Positions 23,745-32,300 of a stretch of DNA of 64,000 nt are shown in pieces; position 1 is the stretch's first letter; each line of letters opens with the position of its first letter. The position numbers and the translations under genes were made by a program. The DNA lies in the NCBI RefSeq assembly GCF_009857475.1, contig NZ_WWCJ01000002.1, forward strand, positions 1-64,000. Reading direction: 5' to 3'. This DNA comes from Pseudoduganella guangdongensis (GTDB lineage Bacteria > Pseudomonadota > Gammaproteobacteria > Burkholderiales > Burkholderiaceae_D). The notes below the pieces were generated by a model that searched no databases, was not told the DNA's origin, and was given only the letters and a program-made list of their open reading frames with translations.

Positions 23745-25853
23745 TTACTTTAAGCCGCGGCGTTCCAGCAGCGGGTCGATCTTGGCGTCGCGGCCGCGGA
23801 ATTCGCGGTACATCTGCATCGCGTCCATCGTGCCGCCTTTGGACAGCAGGGCTTTGCGGAAGTGGTCGCCGTTCTTGCGCGACAGGCCGCCGTTTTCGGT
23901 GAACCATTCCACGGTGTCGGCATCCAGCTTCTCAGACCACAGGTAGCCGTAGTAGCCGGCCGAGTAGCCGCCGGCGAACACGTGCGAGAAGTAGGTGGTG
24001 CGGTAGCGCGGCGGCACCGGCGCGAAGTCGATGCCGGCGTCCTTCAGCACGGACGATTCGAAGCCCAGCACGTCGGTCGGGATCTTGTCGGCCGGCAGCT
24101 GGTGCCAGCGCTGGTCCAGGATCGAGGCGGCCAGGTATTCGGTGGTGCGGAAGCCTTCGTTGAACTTGGCGGAAGCCTGCACCTTGTCCAGCAGTTCCTT
24201 CGGCATCGGCGCGCCAGTCTGGTAATGCTTGGCGTAGTTGTTCAGGATTTCCGGCCAGGTCATCCACATTTCGTTGACCTGGGAAGGGAATTCCACGAAA
24301 TCGCGCGGCACGCGGGTGCCGGCGAAGCGCGGGTATTTCACGTCGGAGAACATGCCGTGCAGGGCGTGGCCGAATTCGTGGAACAGGGTGCGCGCTTCGT
24401 CATAGGTCAGCAGGGTTGGCTCGCCCGCGCTTGGCTTGGGAATGTTCAGGTGGTTGGCCACCACCGGCTTGGTGCCCATCAGCTTGGACTGCGACACGTA
24501 GGCGTTCATCCAGGCCCCGCCGCGCTTGTTGCTGCGCGCGTAGAAGTCGCCCAGGAAGATGGCCAGCTGCTTGCCGTCGGCGTCGAACACGTCCCACACA
24601 CGCACGTCGGGGTGGTACACCGGCAGGTCCTTGCGTTCCTTGAAGGTGATGCCGAAGACCTTGGTGGCGGCGAAGAAGACGCCGTTGTGCAGCACATTGT
24701 CGAGCTCGAAGTAGGGCTTGAGCTGGTTCTGGTCGAAGGCGTATTTGGCCTGGCGCACCTTGTCGGTGTAGTAGGCCCAGTCCTGCGCGGCATTGGTGAA
24801 GCCGCCCTTTTCGGCGTCGATCACGGCCTGGATGTCGGCCGCTTCCTTGCGCGCGTTGTTCACGGCAGGTTTGGTCAGCTCGGCCAGCAGTTTGTTGACG
24901 GCGCTGGTGTCGTGCGCGGTCTGGTCTTCCAGCTGGTAGGCGGCGTGCGACGGGTAGCCCAGCAGGGCGGCGCGTTCGGCGCGCAGCTTGGTGATCTTCA
25001 GCACGACGTCGCGGTTGTCGAAATCGCCGCCACGGCTGCCGCGCGCCAGCGAGGTTGCCAGCAGGCGCTCGCGGGTGCTGCGGTTGGTCAGCACTTCCAG
25101 CGGCGCCTGGCCGGTGGTGTTGGAGACAGCAATCAGGAATTTGCCATCCATGCCCTTGGCCTTGGCGGCGGCGGCGGCGGCGTCGATGGCCTTGTCGGAC
25201 ATGCCGGCCAGTTCGGCGCGGGTGTCGACCACCAGGGCGGAGGCATTGGCTTCTTTCAGCACGTTCTGGCTGAAGGTGGTGGACAGGGCGGCCAGCTGCG
25301 AGTTGTAGGCCTTCAGTTTTTCCTTGTCGGCGGCGGACAGCTTGGCGCCGGCGCGCACGAAGTCGGTGTGGTAGCGCTCCAGCAGGCGCTTGGATTCGGC
25401 ATCCAGCTTCAGCTTGTCGCGCTTGTCGTACAGGGCCTTGATGCGGGCGTACAGCTTTTCATTCAGGCGGATGGCGTCGCTGTGGGCGGACAGCTTGGGC
25501 GCCAGTTCGCGGTTCAGGGCTTCGAATGCGTCGTTGGTGTTGGCGCCGGACAGGTTGCCGAAGACGGAGCTGACGCGGTCCAGCAGGCGGCCGGAGCGTT
25601 CCATCGCGACGATGGTGTTGTCGAACGTTGGCGCGGCCTTGTTGTTGGCGATCTTGACGATTTCGGCAGCCTGCTCCTTCATGCCTTCTTCAAAGGCCGG
25701 GCCGTAGGTGTCGTTGCTGAATTTGTCGAAAGCCGGATAGTTCAGCGGCAGCTTGGACACTTCGGCGAAAGGGTTGGACGCCGGCAGGGCGGCATTTGCA
25801 AGACCGGCAACAGCCAGGCTGGCGGCGAGCACCAGCAGTTTTGGACGGAACAT
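23745..25853 (-). CDS. dcp: Exported M3 family zinc metallopeptidase (peptidyl-dipeptidase Dcp type)
   Basis: Encodes 702 aa. The zinc motif HEFGH is at residues 492-496 (LFHEFGHALHGM), and the third ligand region EFPSQVNEMW follows about 28 residues later, as in Dcp and oligopeptidase A. The ATG at 25853 has AGGAGAG just upstream and gives a signal peptide (MFRPKLLVLAASLAVAGLANA), so the enzyme should act in the periplasm, removing dipeptides from peptide C-termini. An in-frame start 15 codons upstream is not credible. Oligopeptidase A is a less likely alternative, because it is cytosolic. Confidence 0.88.
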   Translation of the reverse strand: MFRPKLLVLAASLAVAGLANAALPASNPFAEVSKLPLNYPAFDKFSNDTYGPAFEEGMKEQAAEIVKIANNKAAPTFDNTIVAMERSGRLLDRVSSVFGNLSGANTNDAFEALNRELAPKLSAHSDAIRLNEKLYARIKALYDKRDKLKLDAESKRLLERYHTDFVRAGAKLSAADKEKLKAYNSQLAALSTTFSQNVLKEANASALVVDTRAELAGMSDKAIDAAAAAAKAKGMDGKFLIAVSNTTGQAPLEVLTNRSTRERLLATSLARGSRGGDFDNRDVVLKITKLRAERAALLGYPSHAAYQLEDQTAHDTSAVNKLLAELTKPAVNNARKEAADIQAVIDAEKGGFTNAAQDWAYYTDKVRQAKYAFDQNQLKPYFELDNVLHNGVFFAATKVFGITFKERKDLPVYHPDVRVWDVFDADGKQLAIFLGDFYARSNKRGGAWMNAYVSQSKLMGTKPVVANHLNIPKPSAGEPTLLTYDEARTLFHEFGHALHGMFSDVKYPRFAGTRVPRDFVEFPSQVNEMWMTWPEILNNYAKHYQTGAPMPKELLDKVQASAKFNEGFRTTEYLAASILDQRWHQLPADKIPTDVLGFESSVLKDAGIDFAPVPPRYRTTYFSHVFAGGYSAGYYGYLWSEKLDADTVEWFTENGGLSRKNGDHFRKALLSKGGTMDAMQMYREFRGRDAKIDPLLERRGLK

Positions 25854-25946
25854 TCTCTCTCCTGTTTTGTAATGTTTCGGAGCGCCAGATAATAGCAACC
25901 CTGCACAGCAAAGTCATGCTGCGCTGCGTATCAAAAAGTTGCAGGC

Positions 25947-26150
25947 TTAATAGTGCGGCGGGCGCTCGTTGAGCGGGGTCTGGTTGGTCAGGCTGGAGGT
26001 GCGCACGCGCTCGGCCAGGGCACGCACCAGGTCTTCCAGCATGTCGATCTGCTTTTGCTGCTCGTAGACGCGCTGGTTCAGCGCTTCCACCAGGTCTTCC
26101 TGGTGCACCAGTTTCAGTTCAATATTGACAAAACGCTCTTCGCTGTCCAC
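25947..26150 (-). CDS. slyX: SlyX family protein
   Basis: Encodes 67 aa from a GTG start with AGGAG 7 nt upstream. It is almost entirely one coiled coil (IELKLVHQEDLVEALNQRVY...), ending in the family-typical PPHY. SlyX has no established function. The gene is followed by the coiled-coil membrane protein gene upstream on the same strand, separated by about 40 bp. Confidence 0.9.
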   Translation of the reverse strand: MDSEERFVNIELKLVHQEDLVEALNQRVYEQQKQIDMLEDLVRALAERVRTSSLTNQTPLNERPPHY

Positions 26151-26189
26151 AACTTGCTCCTGCTTCGGGTAAAGCGGGCATTTTACCGG

Positions 26190-26699
26190 CTAGCGCAGCA
26201 CGTTGACGATGATGAAGCCTTGCAGGGAGCAAATCGAGATGACGATGCCGATCGTCCAGCAAATGGTTTCCCATTTGATTTTCTGCATCTGGGCTTCAAG
26301 CTCGACCCGCGTTTGATCAATTTTGGCATCAAGCTCAGCCCTGGTTCGGTCGATCTTGGTGTTGAGTTCTGCCAGACCGGTGTCGATTTTGGTGTTGAGT
26401 TCTGCCAGGCCGGTGTCAATTTTGGAGTTGAGTTCTGCCAGGCCGGTGTCAATTTTGGAGTTGAGTTCTGCCAGGCAGGTGTCGATCTTGCCATGCATCG
26501 CGTCAAGATCCTTTTCGACCTTTGCGAACCCTTGATCAACCCTGTTTTCAATGCGCGTCGCTTTAGCGCGCTCGTCGATCGCATCCAGCTCGGACTTTAC
26601 CTGGCCAATCGCCTCGGCGTGCACGTGCGCCTGCTCGGCCGGCACCCCGGCCTGGGTCAGGCGTTCTTCATAGTCGAGCGGGTCGATCGTGTTCGGCAT
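26190..26699 (-). CDS. Hendecad coiled-coil protein with C-terminal membrane anchor (DUF1640/CCDC90-like)
   Basis: Encodes 169 aa from ATG 26699, which has GGAG 6 nt upstream; other in-frame starts lie further out. Residues 1-35 resemble the N-terminus of the 111-aa protein at 45644 (LDYEERLTQAGVPAEQAHVHAEAI against IKRLVEAGIPRAHAEALADG). The middle is an 11-residue repeat KIDTGLAELNx present about six times, a right-handed hendecad coil. The C-terminal ICWTIGIVISICSLQGFIIVNVL is one membrane segment. Many bacterial DUF1640 proteins look like this and have no known function; they often sit near toxin-like or phage genes, which is not the case here. Confidence 0.75.
   Translation of the reverse strand: MPNTIDPLDYEERLTQAGVPAEQAHVHAEAIGQVKSELDAIDERAKATRIENRVDQGFAKVEKDLDAMHGKIDTCLAELNSKIDTGLAELNSKIDTGLAELNTKIDTGLAELNTKIDRTRAELDAKIDQTRVELEAQMQKIKWETICWTIGIVISICSLQGFIIVNVLR
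26361..26492 (-). repeat. Four tandem 33-bp repeats inside the coiled-coil gene
   Basis: Units begin at 26361, 26394, 26427 and 26460, each starting GTTGAGTTCTGCCAG on the plus strand and differing at only a few bases. They encode the 11-residue hendecad KIDTGLAELNx. Degenerate copies continue on both sides. The near-identity at DNA level suggests recent expansion by slippage or recombination. Confidence 0.9.
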
Positions 26700-26773
26700 G
26701 GCGGCTCCAGTCGCCACCATTATCCCGCCGTCCGGCGGGCGCGGGACGCACGCCAGTTTGATCCAGCGCAGGC

Positions 26774-27226
26774 TTACTTCAGATAGACGCCGCCGCAGAG
26801 GATCAGGTCGTCTTCCGGCACGCAATACATGGTTTTCGGCTCGATCTTGTTGGTGACCGGATTGTTGAACTTATAGTCCTGCCAGAACGGGACTTTTTTC
26901 TTCGCCATTTCGACCCGCTCCTTGACGAAGGCTTTGCCGTCGACGTCTTTCAGTTCCATCAGGTTCTTGCCGATCATCTTGGCATTCGCGCCGTGTGCGC
27001 GTACCACGCCATCGCTGCCATACACCGTCAGGTACAGGTCGCGGTCGACGAACGGTCCATCCTTTTTGTTGATTTCGGCAAAGGTCTTGTCGGGGCCATT
27101 GGCCTTCAGGTAGCCCAGCGCTTTTTTCACCATGGCCTCGGCTTCAGGCTTGGTCACCACATCCGCTGCGGACACTAAGGGCGCTGCGCTCACCAGGGCG
27201 GCAAGCAGGCACGTGCGTAAAAACAT
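26774..27226 (-). CDS. Periplasmic single-Cache domain protein
   Basis: Encodes 150 aa. There is a signal peptide (1-20) and GGAGG before the ATG. The remainder is one sCache_2-type ligand-binding domain: an N-terminal helix (PEAEAMVKKALGYLK), then YLTVYGSDGVVRAHGANAKMIGKNL, then the strand WQDYKFNNPVTNKIEPKTMYC. Cache domains usually form the sensor part of chemoreceptors or kinases. As a free periplasmic protein it may deliver a ligand to one of these, or act as a small-molecule buffer. Two Cys near the C-terminus could form a disulfide. Confidence 0.8.
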   Translation of the reverse strand: MFLRTCLLAALVSAAPLVSAADVVTKPEAEAMVKKALGYLKANGPDKTFAEINKKDGPFVDRDLYLTVYGSDGVVRAHGANAKMIGKNLMELKDVDGKAFVKERVEMAKKKVPFWQDYKFNNPVTNKIEPKTMYCVPEDDLILCGGVYLK

Positions 27227-27269
27227 GGGAGCCTCCTGTTCAAAGGATGAGCCCCCATCCTAACACCAA

Positions 27270-29342
27270 TCAGGCAGGGTTGACGTCGCGCGGAGCCGAC
27301 AACAACTCCTTCATGCGCGCCAGGCGTTCGCGCGGCGAGAGGATCTCGGTTTCCTTGGGCGGCGCGTCGCCCACGTCGAGCGCCATCTCGGCGATGAAGC
27401 GCGACACGTCGCACTGCACGTGTTCGCCGCCGCGTTTGCGCTTCTTGCACCAGGTGAGCTGCAAGGTGCGCTGGGCACGCGTGATGCCGACGTACATCAG
27501 GCGCCGCTCTTCTTCGATGCGCTGGCCCAGGGTTTCCACCGGCGCGTCCGGGTCGCCCTTGTGCGGCAGGATGCCTTCTTCCACCCCGACCAGGAACACG
27601 TGCGGGTACTCCAGCCCTTTCGAGGCGTGCAGGGTGGACATGCGGATCGCGTCCGGCTCCTCGTCCTTCCCCTCCAGCATGGACATGAGCGCCACCATCT
27701 GCGTCAGCTCCAGCACGTTCTTTTCCTCGCCGTCGCGGTCCTTGCCGCCGCGGCCGCGCTCCTTCAGCCAATTGACGAATTCCAGCACGTTCTGCCACTT
27801 GCTTTGCGCGGCGCGTTCCTCGAACGCGTCGTACAGGTAATGCTCGTAGTGCATGCCTTCCATCAGGTCGTCCAGCACCTGCGCTGCGTTGTCGCCGCTG
27901 CCGGACGGGCCGGGACGCGTGGCGCGCGACTCCAGTTCGAGGATGAAGTTGCAGAAGTCCTGCAGCGGCTTGAGCTGGCGTTCCTGCAGCACCGCTTCAA
28001 TGCCGCCCTTGAACACGGCTTCGAACAGCGAGCATTGCCACTTGCCGGAGAAAGAACCCAGCGCTTCCAGCGTGGACTGACCGATGCCGCGGCGCGGCGT
28101 GGTGGCGGCGCGGATGAAAGCGGGATCGTCGTCCGGATTCGCCATCAAACGCAGGTAGGCCATGATGTCCTTGATCTCCGCCTTGTCGAAGAAACTCTGG
28201 CCGCCGGAAATCGTGTACGGGATGCGTTGCGTGCGCAGGGCTTGCTCGATCACGCGCGCCTGGTGGTTGCCGCGGTACAGGATGGCGTAGTCGGCCCACT
28301 TGTTCTTGCGCTCGAAGTGGTCGGCCGAAATCATGATCGCCACCTGCTCCGCCTCCTGCTCCTCGTTCGGCATGGAGTGCACCTTGATCGGCTCGCCGAT
28401 GCCCAGCTCCGACCACAGCGTTTTTTCAAACAGCTTGGGATTGTTCTGGATCACCGCATTGGCGGCCTGCAGGATGCGGCTGGTGGAGCGGTAGTTCTGT
28501 TCCAGCTTGATCAGCTTGAGGTCGGGGAAGTCGACCTGCAGCAGCGCCAGGTTTTCCATGGTGGCGCCGCGCCAGCCGTAGATCGCCTGGTCGTCGTCGC
28601 CCACGGCGGTGAACATCGGCTTCTTGCCCAGGCCCGTCACCATCAGTTTCACCAGCTCGTACTGGCAGGTGTTGGTGTCCTGGTACTCGTCAATCATCAG
28701 GTAGCGCAGGCGGCGCTGCCATTTGTCGCGCACCGTGTCGTGGTTGCGGAACAGCTCCACCGGCAGGCGGATCAGGTCATCGAAATCGACCGCCTGGTAG
28801 GCCGCCAGGGTGGCGATATAGCTGCCGTAGATGCGCGCCGATTGCGCCTCGTCCTCGGTCTGGGCCTGCTTCAGGGCGTCTTCCGGCGTGACCAGGCCGT
28901 TCTTCCACAGCGAGATATCGTTCTGGATGCCGCGGATCACGTTCTTGTCGGTGGTGATGGCCAGGTCCTGGACCAGCGAATAGCAATCGTCGCTGTCCAT
29001 GATTGAAAAACGGTCTTTCAGCCCCAGATGGTTGCATTCCTGGCGCAGGATGCGCACGCCGAGCGAGTGGAAGGTGCAGACGGTCAGCTGCTTGGCCTGT
29101 TTGGGCTGCTTCAGCATTTTGCCGACGCGCTCCTGCATTTCCAGCGCGGCTTTATTGGTGAAGGTGAGGGCGGCGATCGTGCGCGGGTCGTAGCCGCGAT
29201 CCTCGATCATGTGCGTGATTTTTTGCGTGATGACGCGCGTCTTGCCCGAGCCGGCCCCCGCCAGTACAAGGGCAGGGCCGTCGAGATAGAGCACGGCTTC
29301 GCTCTGGGGGCCGTTCAGGCCGAACTGGGGTGCATTGGACAT
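27270..29342 (-). CDS. rep: ATP-dependent DNA helicase Rep (superfamily 1)
   Basis: Encodes 690 aa. Helicase motifs in order: I LAGAGSGKTRVITQK (about 26-41), Ia FTNKAALEMQERV, II MIDEYQDTN, III TAVGDDDQAIYGWRGA, IV LEQNYRSTSRIL, V TLHASKGLEYPHVF, VI YVGITRAQRTL. The length and N-terminus fit Rep rather than UvrD or PcrA. Rep removes protein roadblocks ahead of the replication fork and works with PriA-related restart; priA lies 3 kb away. The gene diverges from the SRPBCC-like gene. Confidence 0.92.
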   Translation of the reverse strand: MSNAPQFGLNGPQSEAVLYLDGPALVLAGAGSGKTRVITQKITHMIEDRGYDPRTIAALTFTNKAALEMQERVGKMLKQPKQAKQLTVCTFHSLGVRILRQECNHLGLKDRFSIMDSDDCYSLVQDLAITTDKNVIRGIQNDISLWKNGLVTPEDALKQAQTEDEAQSARIYGSYIATLAAYQAVDFDDLIRLPVELFRNHDTVRDKWQRRLRYLMIDEYQDTNTCQYELVKLMVTGLGKKPMFTAVGDDDQAIYGWRGATMENLALLQVDFPDLKLIKLEQNYRSTSRILQAANAVIQNNPKLFEKTLWSELGIGEPIKVHSMPNEEQEAEQVAIMISADHFERKNKWADYAILYRGNHQARVIEQALRTQRIPYTISGGQSFFDKAEIKDIMAYLRLMANPDDDPAFIRAATTPRRGIGQSTLEALGSFSGKWQCSLFEAVFKGGIEAVLQERQLKPLQDFCNFILELESRATRPGPSGSGDNAAQVLDDLMEGMHYEHYLYDAFEERAAQSKWQNVLEFVNWLKERGRGGKDRDGEEKNVLELTQMVALMSMLEGKDEEPDAIRMSTLHASKGLEYPHVFLVGVEEGILPHKGDPDAPVETLGQRIEEERRLMYVGITRAQRTLQLTWCKKRKRGGEHVQCDVSRFIAEMALDVGDAPPKETEILSPRERLARMKELLSAPRDVNPA

Positions 29343-29411
29343 CCCGGCATTGTACAGAATATAGTGGTATCAATCCCCGCACACGCCCCAAATACAGCAG
29401 GACATTGTGTT

Positions 29412-29894
29412 ATGAAATTTGAACATTTGATAGAAGTGAACGACCTCCTCAATCCGCTGGCCGATACCGTCAGCCACCAGCAATTGTGGCGCGGCCTGGT
29501 GCTGCGCGCGGAGTCGCCCAAGCTGTTCGTGCCGCACCTGGACCAGGCGGATATCAGCGCGCGCACCGAAACCGGCTTCTCGCGCCGCCTGCGCTACGGC
29601 GAAGTGGTGATCGAAGACGTGGTGGAACTGCACGCGCCGTACATCGTGCGCTACAACGTGCCGGCGCAGAAGGACATCAGCCCTTCCAGCCTGACCATGA
29701 CGATCGAGATACCGCAGCCGGACCGCCTGTACGTGCGCTTCCAGTACGACGACGGGCACGACGCGGCGACCGACGCCGCCAACCAGATGTACGACGATTT
29801 CCGCCGCTCCGCCTACAAGGAGTCGGACATCGACACCATCCGCGTGCTGCGCGAACTGGCCAGCCAGGGCCGGCTGGACGCGTCGCTTAATTAA
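29412..29894 (+). CDS. DUF1857 / AtaL-like SRPBCC protein
   Basis: Encodes 160 aa from ATG 29412. The N-terminal FEHLIEVNDLLNPLADTVSHQQLWRGLVLRAESP and the VVELHAPYIVRYNV strands match the AtaL-like (DUF1857) group of the SRPBCC fold, which has a deep hydrophobic pocket. Function unknown; fungal and bacterial members may bind lipophilic ligands. The gene ends exactly where the convergent flavoprotein gene ends, with no base between the two stop codons. Confidence 0.78.
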   Translation: MKFEHLIEVNDLLNPLADTVSHQQLWRGLVLRAESPKLFVPHLDQADISARTETGFSRRLRYGEVVIEDVVELHAPYIVRYNVPAQKDISPSSLTMTIEIPQPDRLYVRFQYDDGHDAATDAANQMYDDFRRSAYKESDIDTIRVLRELASQGRLDASLN

Positions 29895-31334
29895 TCAGCA
29901 GCCGGGCGTGCAGTCCGGTACCGGCTTGGGCGGCGGCGGCGGCTTTTGCAGCTCCTGCGCCAGGTCGCGCAAGGCGGTGCGCAGGCCCTCTTCCACCACC
30001 GGGTGGTAGAACGGCATGTCCAGCATCTGCGCCACCGTCAGCCCGGCCTGGTGCGCCCAGGCCAGCAGATGTCCGATGTGCTCGGCGCGCGGGCCGACCA
30101 TCTCGGCGCCCAGGAAACGCCCGCTCCCATACTCCGCATACACGCGCAGCATGCCCTTGTTCTGGCGCATGACGCGGCTGCGTCCCTGGTCGTCAAAGCC
30201 CACCGCGCCGATGGCGAAAGGCTCGCGGCCGTTCGACAGCTCCTTGTAGCCCCGGCCCACGGTGGCGATTTGCGGCTCGCAGAAGGTGATGGCCAGCGGC
30301 GTGCGGCGCAGGCCGGGCTTCACATCGGGATAGCGGGCGGCGTTGGCGCCGGCGATCTTGCCCTGGTCGGCCGCTTCCGGCAGCACGGGCAGTTCGGCAT
30401 TGGCGTCGCCCGCGATGAAAATGCTGCTGGCGCCGCACTGCATGGTGTGGCGGTCGAATTGGGGAATGCCGCGCCGGTCCAGCGCCAGCCCCGCATGGTC
30501 CAGGCCCAGGCCGTGCACATTGGGCGTGCGGCCGGTGGCCACCAGCACGTAGTCGAAATGCTCGCTGCGCTCGGCGCCATGGGCGTCGCGCGTGCGCAGT
30601 TCGACGCCCTCACCGGCGCGCGCCATGCCCGCCACCTCGGTGCGGAAGCGGATGTCCATTTCCTCGCCCAATGCCTGCGCGGCGGCGGCCAGCACCAGCG
30701 GGTCTTTCAGCTGCGCCAGGCCGTTGCTGCGCGCCACCACGGCCACGCGCACGCCCAGGCGGTGCAGGGCCTGGCCCAGTTCCAGCCCGATCACGCCGGC
30801 GCCGATCACCGCCACCGAGCGCGGCAGGTCGGTCCACTCGAACACGGCGTCGCTGCTGATCACGCGCGGACCGGCCGCCGCCCATGCGGACGGGATGTCC
30901 GGGCTGGAGCCGGTGGCGATCACCACCGCGCGCGCCGCCACTTCCAGCTTGGCGCCGATCCGCAGGCGGTCGGGCGCGATGAAACGCGCGCGGCCATCGT
31001 GCTTGTCCTGCGCCGGCATGGCGGCCACGTTCTCCAGCACGAAACCGACAAAGCGGTCGCGCTCGCTGCGCACGCGCGCCATGACCGCCTGGCCGTCGAT
31101 CGCCAGCGGGCCGGGATTCACGCCGAAGCCGGGCGCCTCGCGCACGGCGTGCGCCGCTTCCGCCGCGGCGATCAGCAGTTTGCTCGGCATGCAGCCGACG
31201 CGCGCGCAGGTGGTGCCGTGCGGGCCGACCTCGATCAGGAGCGCCCGCTTGCCGGCGTTGCGCGCCGCCCGGTAGGCGCTTAACCCCGCCGTCCCGGCGC
31301 CGATCACTGCCACATCGCACTGAATGGTTTCCAT
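29895..31334 (-). CDS. Dihydrolipoamide-dehydrogenase-like flavoprotein with an unusual Cys-containing tail
   Basis: Encodes 479 aa. FAD motif AVIGAGTAGLSAYRAARNAG (9-28), redox disulfide Cys43/Cys48 in TTCARVGCMPSK, NAD motif VIGAGVIGLELG, and a C-terminal dimerisation domain ending in FYHPVVEEGLRTAL, where the catalytic His is present but the usual HPTxxE is HPVVEE. The tail after about 460 is Pro-rich and ends DCTPGC. Such paired C-terminal Cys are typical of mercuric reductase and thioredoxin reductase. It is not in a 2-oxo-acid dehydrogenase operon, so lipoamide may not be its substrate. It diverges from argP, 65 bp apart. Confidence 0.82.
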   Translation of the reverse strand: METIQCDVAVIGAGTAGLSAYRAARNAGKRALLIEVGPHGTTCARVGCMPSKLLIAAAEAAHAVREAPGFGVNPGPLAIDGQAVMARVRSERDRFVGFVLENVAAMPAQDKHDGRARFIAPDRLRIGAKLEVAARAVVIATGSSPDIPSAWAAAGPRVISSDAVFEWTDLPRSVAVIGAGVIGLELGQALHRLGVRVAVVARSNGLAQLKDPLVLAAAAQALGEEMDIRFRTEVAGMARAGEGVELRTRDAHGAERSEHFDYVLVATGRTPNVHGLGLDHAGLALDRRGIPQFDRHTMQCGASSIFIAGDANAELPVLPEAADQGKIAGANAARYPDVKPGLRRTPLAITFCEPQIATVGRGYKELSNGREPFAIGAVGFDDQGRSRVMRQNKGMLRVYAEYGSGRFLGAEMVGPRAEHIGHLLAWAHQAGLTVAQMLDMPFYHPVVEEGLRTALRDLAQELQKPPPPPKPVPDCTPGC

Positions 31335-31399
31335 CTTGCCTCCGACATCAGAATTGCATTAGTATGACTTATCTTTTCAGGCTTGTATAAGCACACCTT

Positions 31400-32296
31400 A
31401 TGGAAAATCTGGACTACCGCGCGCTGGCGGTGCTGGATGCCGTTGCCAGCCAGGGCAGCTTCGAAAAGGCGGCCACCGCGCTGGGCATCAGCCAGCCGGC
31501 CGTATCCCAGCGAATCAAAGCGCTCGAGGACGCGGTCGGACGGCTGCTGATCGTGCGCGGTTCCCCCGCCGAAGCGACAGGCCTGGGCCAGCGCCTCATC
31601 TCGCATTACCGTAACGTCAAACTGATGGAGGCGGCGCTCGACATCGACCTGGGTCACCAGACCAGCATGCCGGAAATCGCCGTGGCTGTCGATGCCGCCA
31701 GCCTGGCGACCTGGTTCCCGCTGGCCTTGCGGCCCCTGTTGTCGCCGCCGCGCTGCCAGGTGGATGTGGCATGCGCCGGGCGCGAAGCGGCGCTGCACCT
31801 GATGCGCGAGGGTGCGGTGTTCGGCTGCGTGGCGGCGCGCGGCGAGCTGTCGTTGCCGGCGGCGGCCGGGTCGTCGGCCACGGCGCTGGGCGCCATGCGC
31901 TATGTGTGCGTGGCGGCGCCGTCGTTCGCGGCGCACTGGTTCGGCGACGGGGTCGGCGCCGATGCCCTGGCGCTGGCGCCGGCGGTGGTGCACGACCGCG
32001 AGCTGATGGCGCGCTTCCTGGCGCGCGAGGCGGGATTTGTGCGGGCCTTCCCGCACCATACCTTGCCATTGTCGACGGCCTTGAGCGACACCGTGTCTGG
32101 CGGGCTGGCTTACGGCTTGCTGCCTTACCTGCAGGCGGCGCAGGCCCTGGCGCAAGGGGCGCTGGTGGATCTGCTGCCGGGGCGCTTTATCGATGTGGAA
32201 CTGGACTGGCATGCCTGGGAGCTGGATACGCCGTTTACCCATGCTTTGAGCGAACAGGTGGTTGGGACTGCGCGGCGGTATCTGGTGCAGCCTTAG
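31400..32296 (+). CDS. argP: LysR-type regulator ArgP
   Basis: Encodes 298 aa. The N-terminal helix-turn-helix SFEKAATALGISQPAVSQRIKALE (about 20-43) is typical of LysR proteins. The N-terminus LDYRALAVLDAVASQGSFEKAA and the SLATWFPLALRPLL block follow E. coli ArgP (IciA) closely. ArgP senses lysine or arginine and controls amino acid export and some replication and dNTP genes. The usual target argO is not adjacent here; instead it diverges from the flavoprotein gene, which it may regulate. The short 65-bp divergent gap is the expected operator location. Confidence 0.83.
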   Translation: MENLDYRALAVLDAVASQGSFEKAATALGISQPAVSQRIKALEDAVGRLLIVRGSPAEATGLGQRLISHYRNVKLMEAALDIDLGHQTSMPEIAVAVDAASLATWFPLALRPLLSPPRCQVDVACAGREAALHLMREGAVFGCVAARGELSLPAAAGSSATALGAMRYVCVAAPSFAAHWFGDGVGADALALAPAVVHDRELMARFLAREAGFVRAFPHHTLPLSTALSDTVSGGLAYGLLPYLQAAQALAQGALVDLLPGRFIDVELDWHAWELDTPFTHALSEQVVGTARRYLVQP

Positions 32297-32300
32297 CGCC

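Noticed and set aside
26361..26492. Considered as a CRISPR-like array because of the 33-bp period
   Set aside because: Units are contiguous without spacers and encode a protein repeat.
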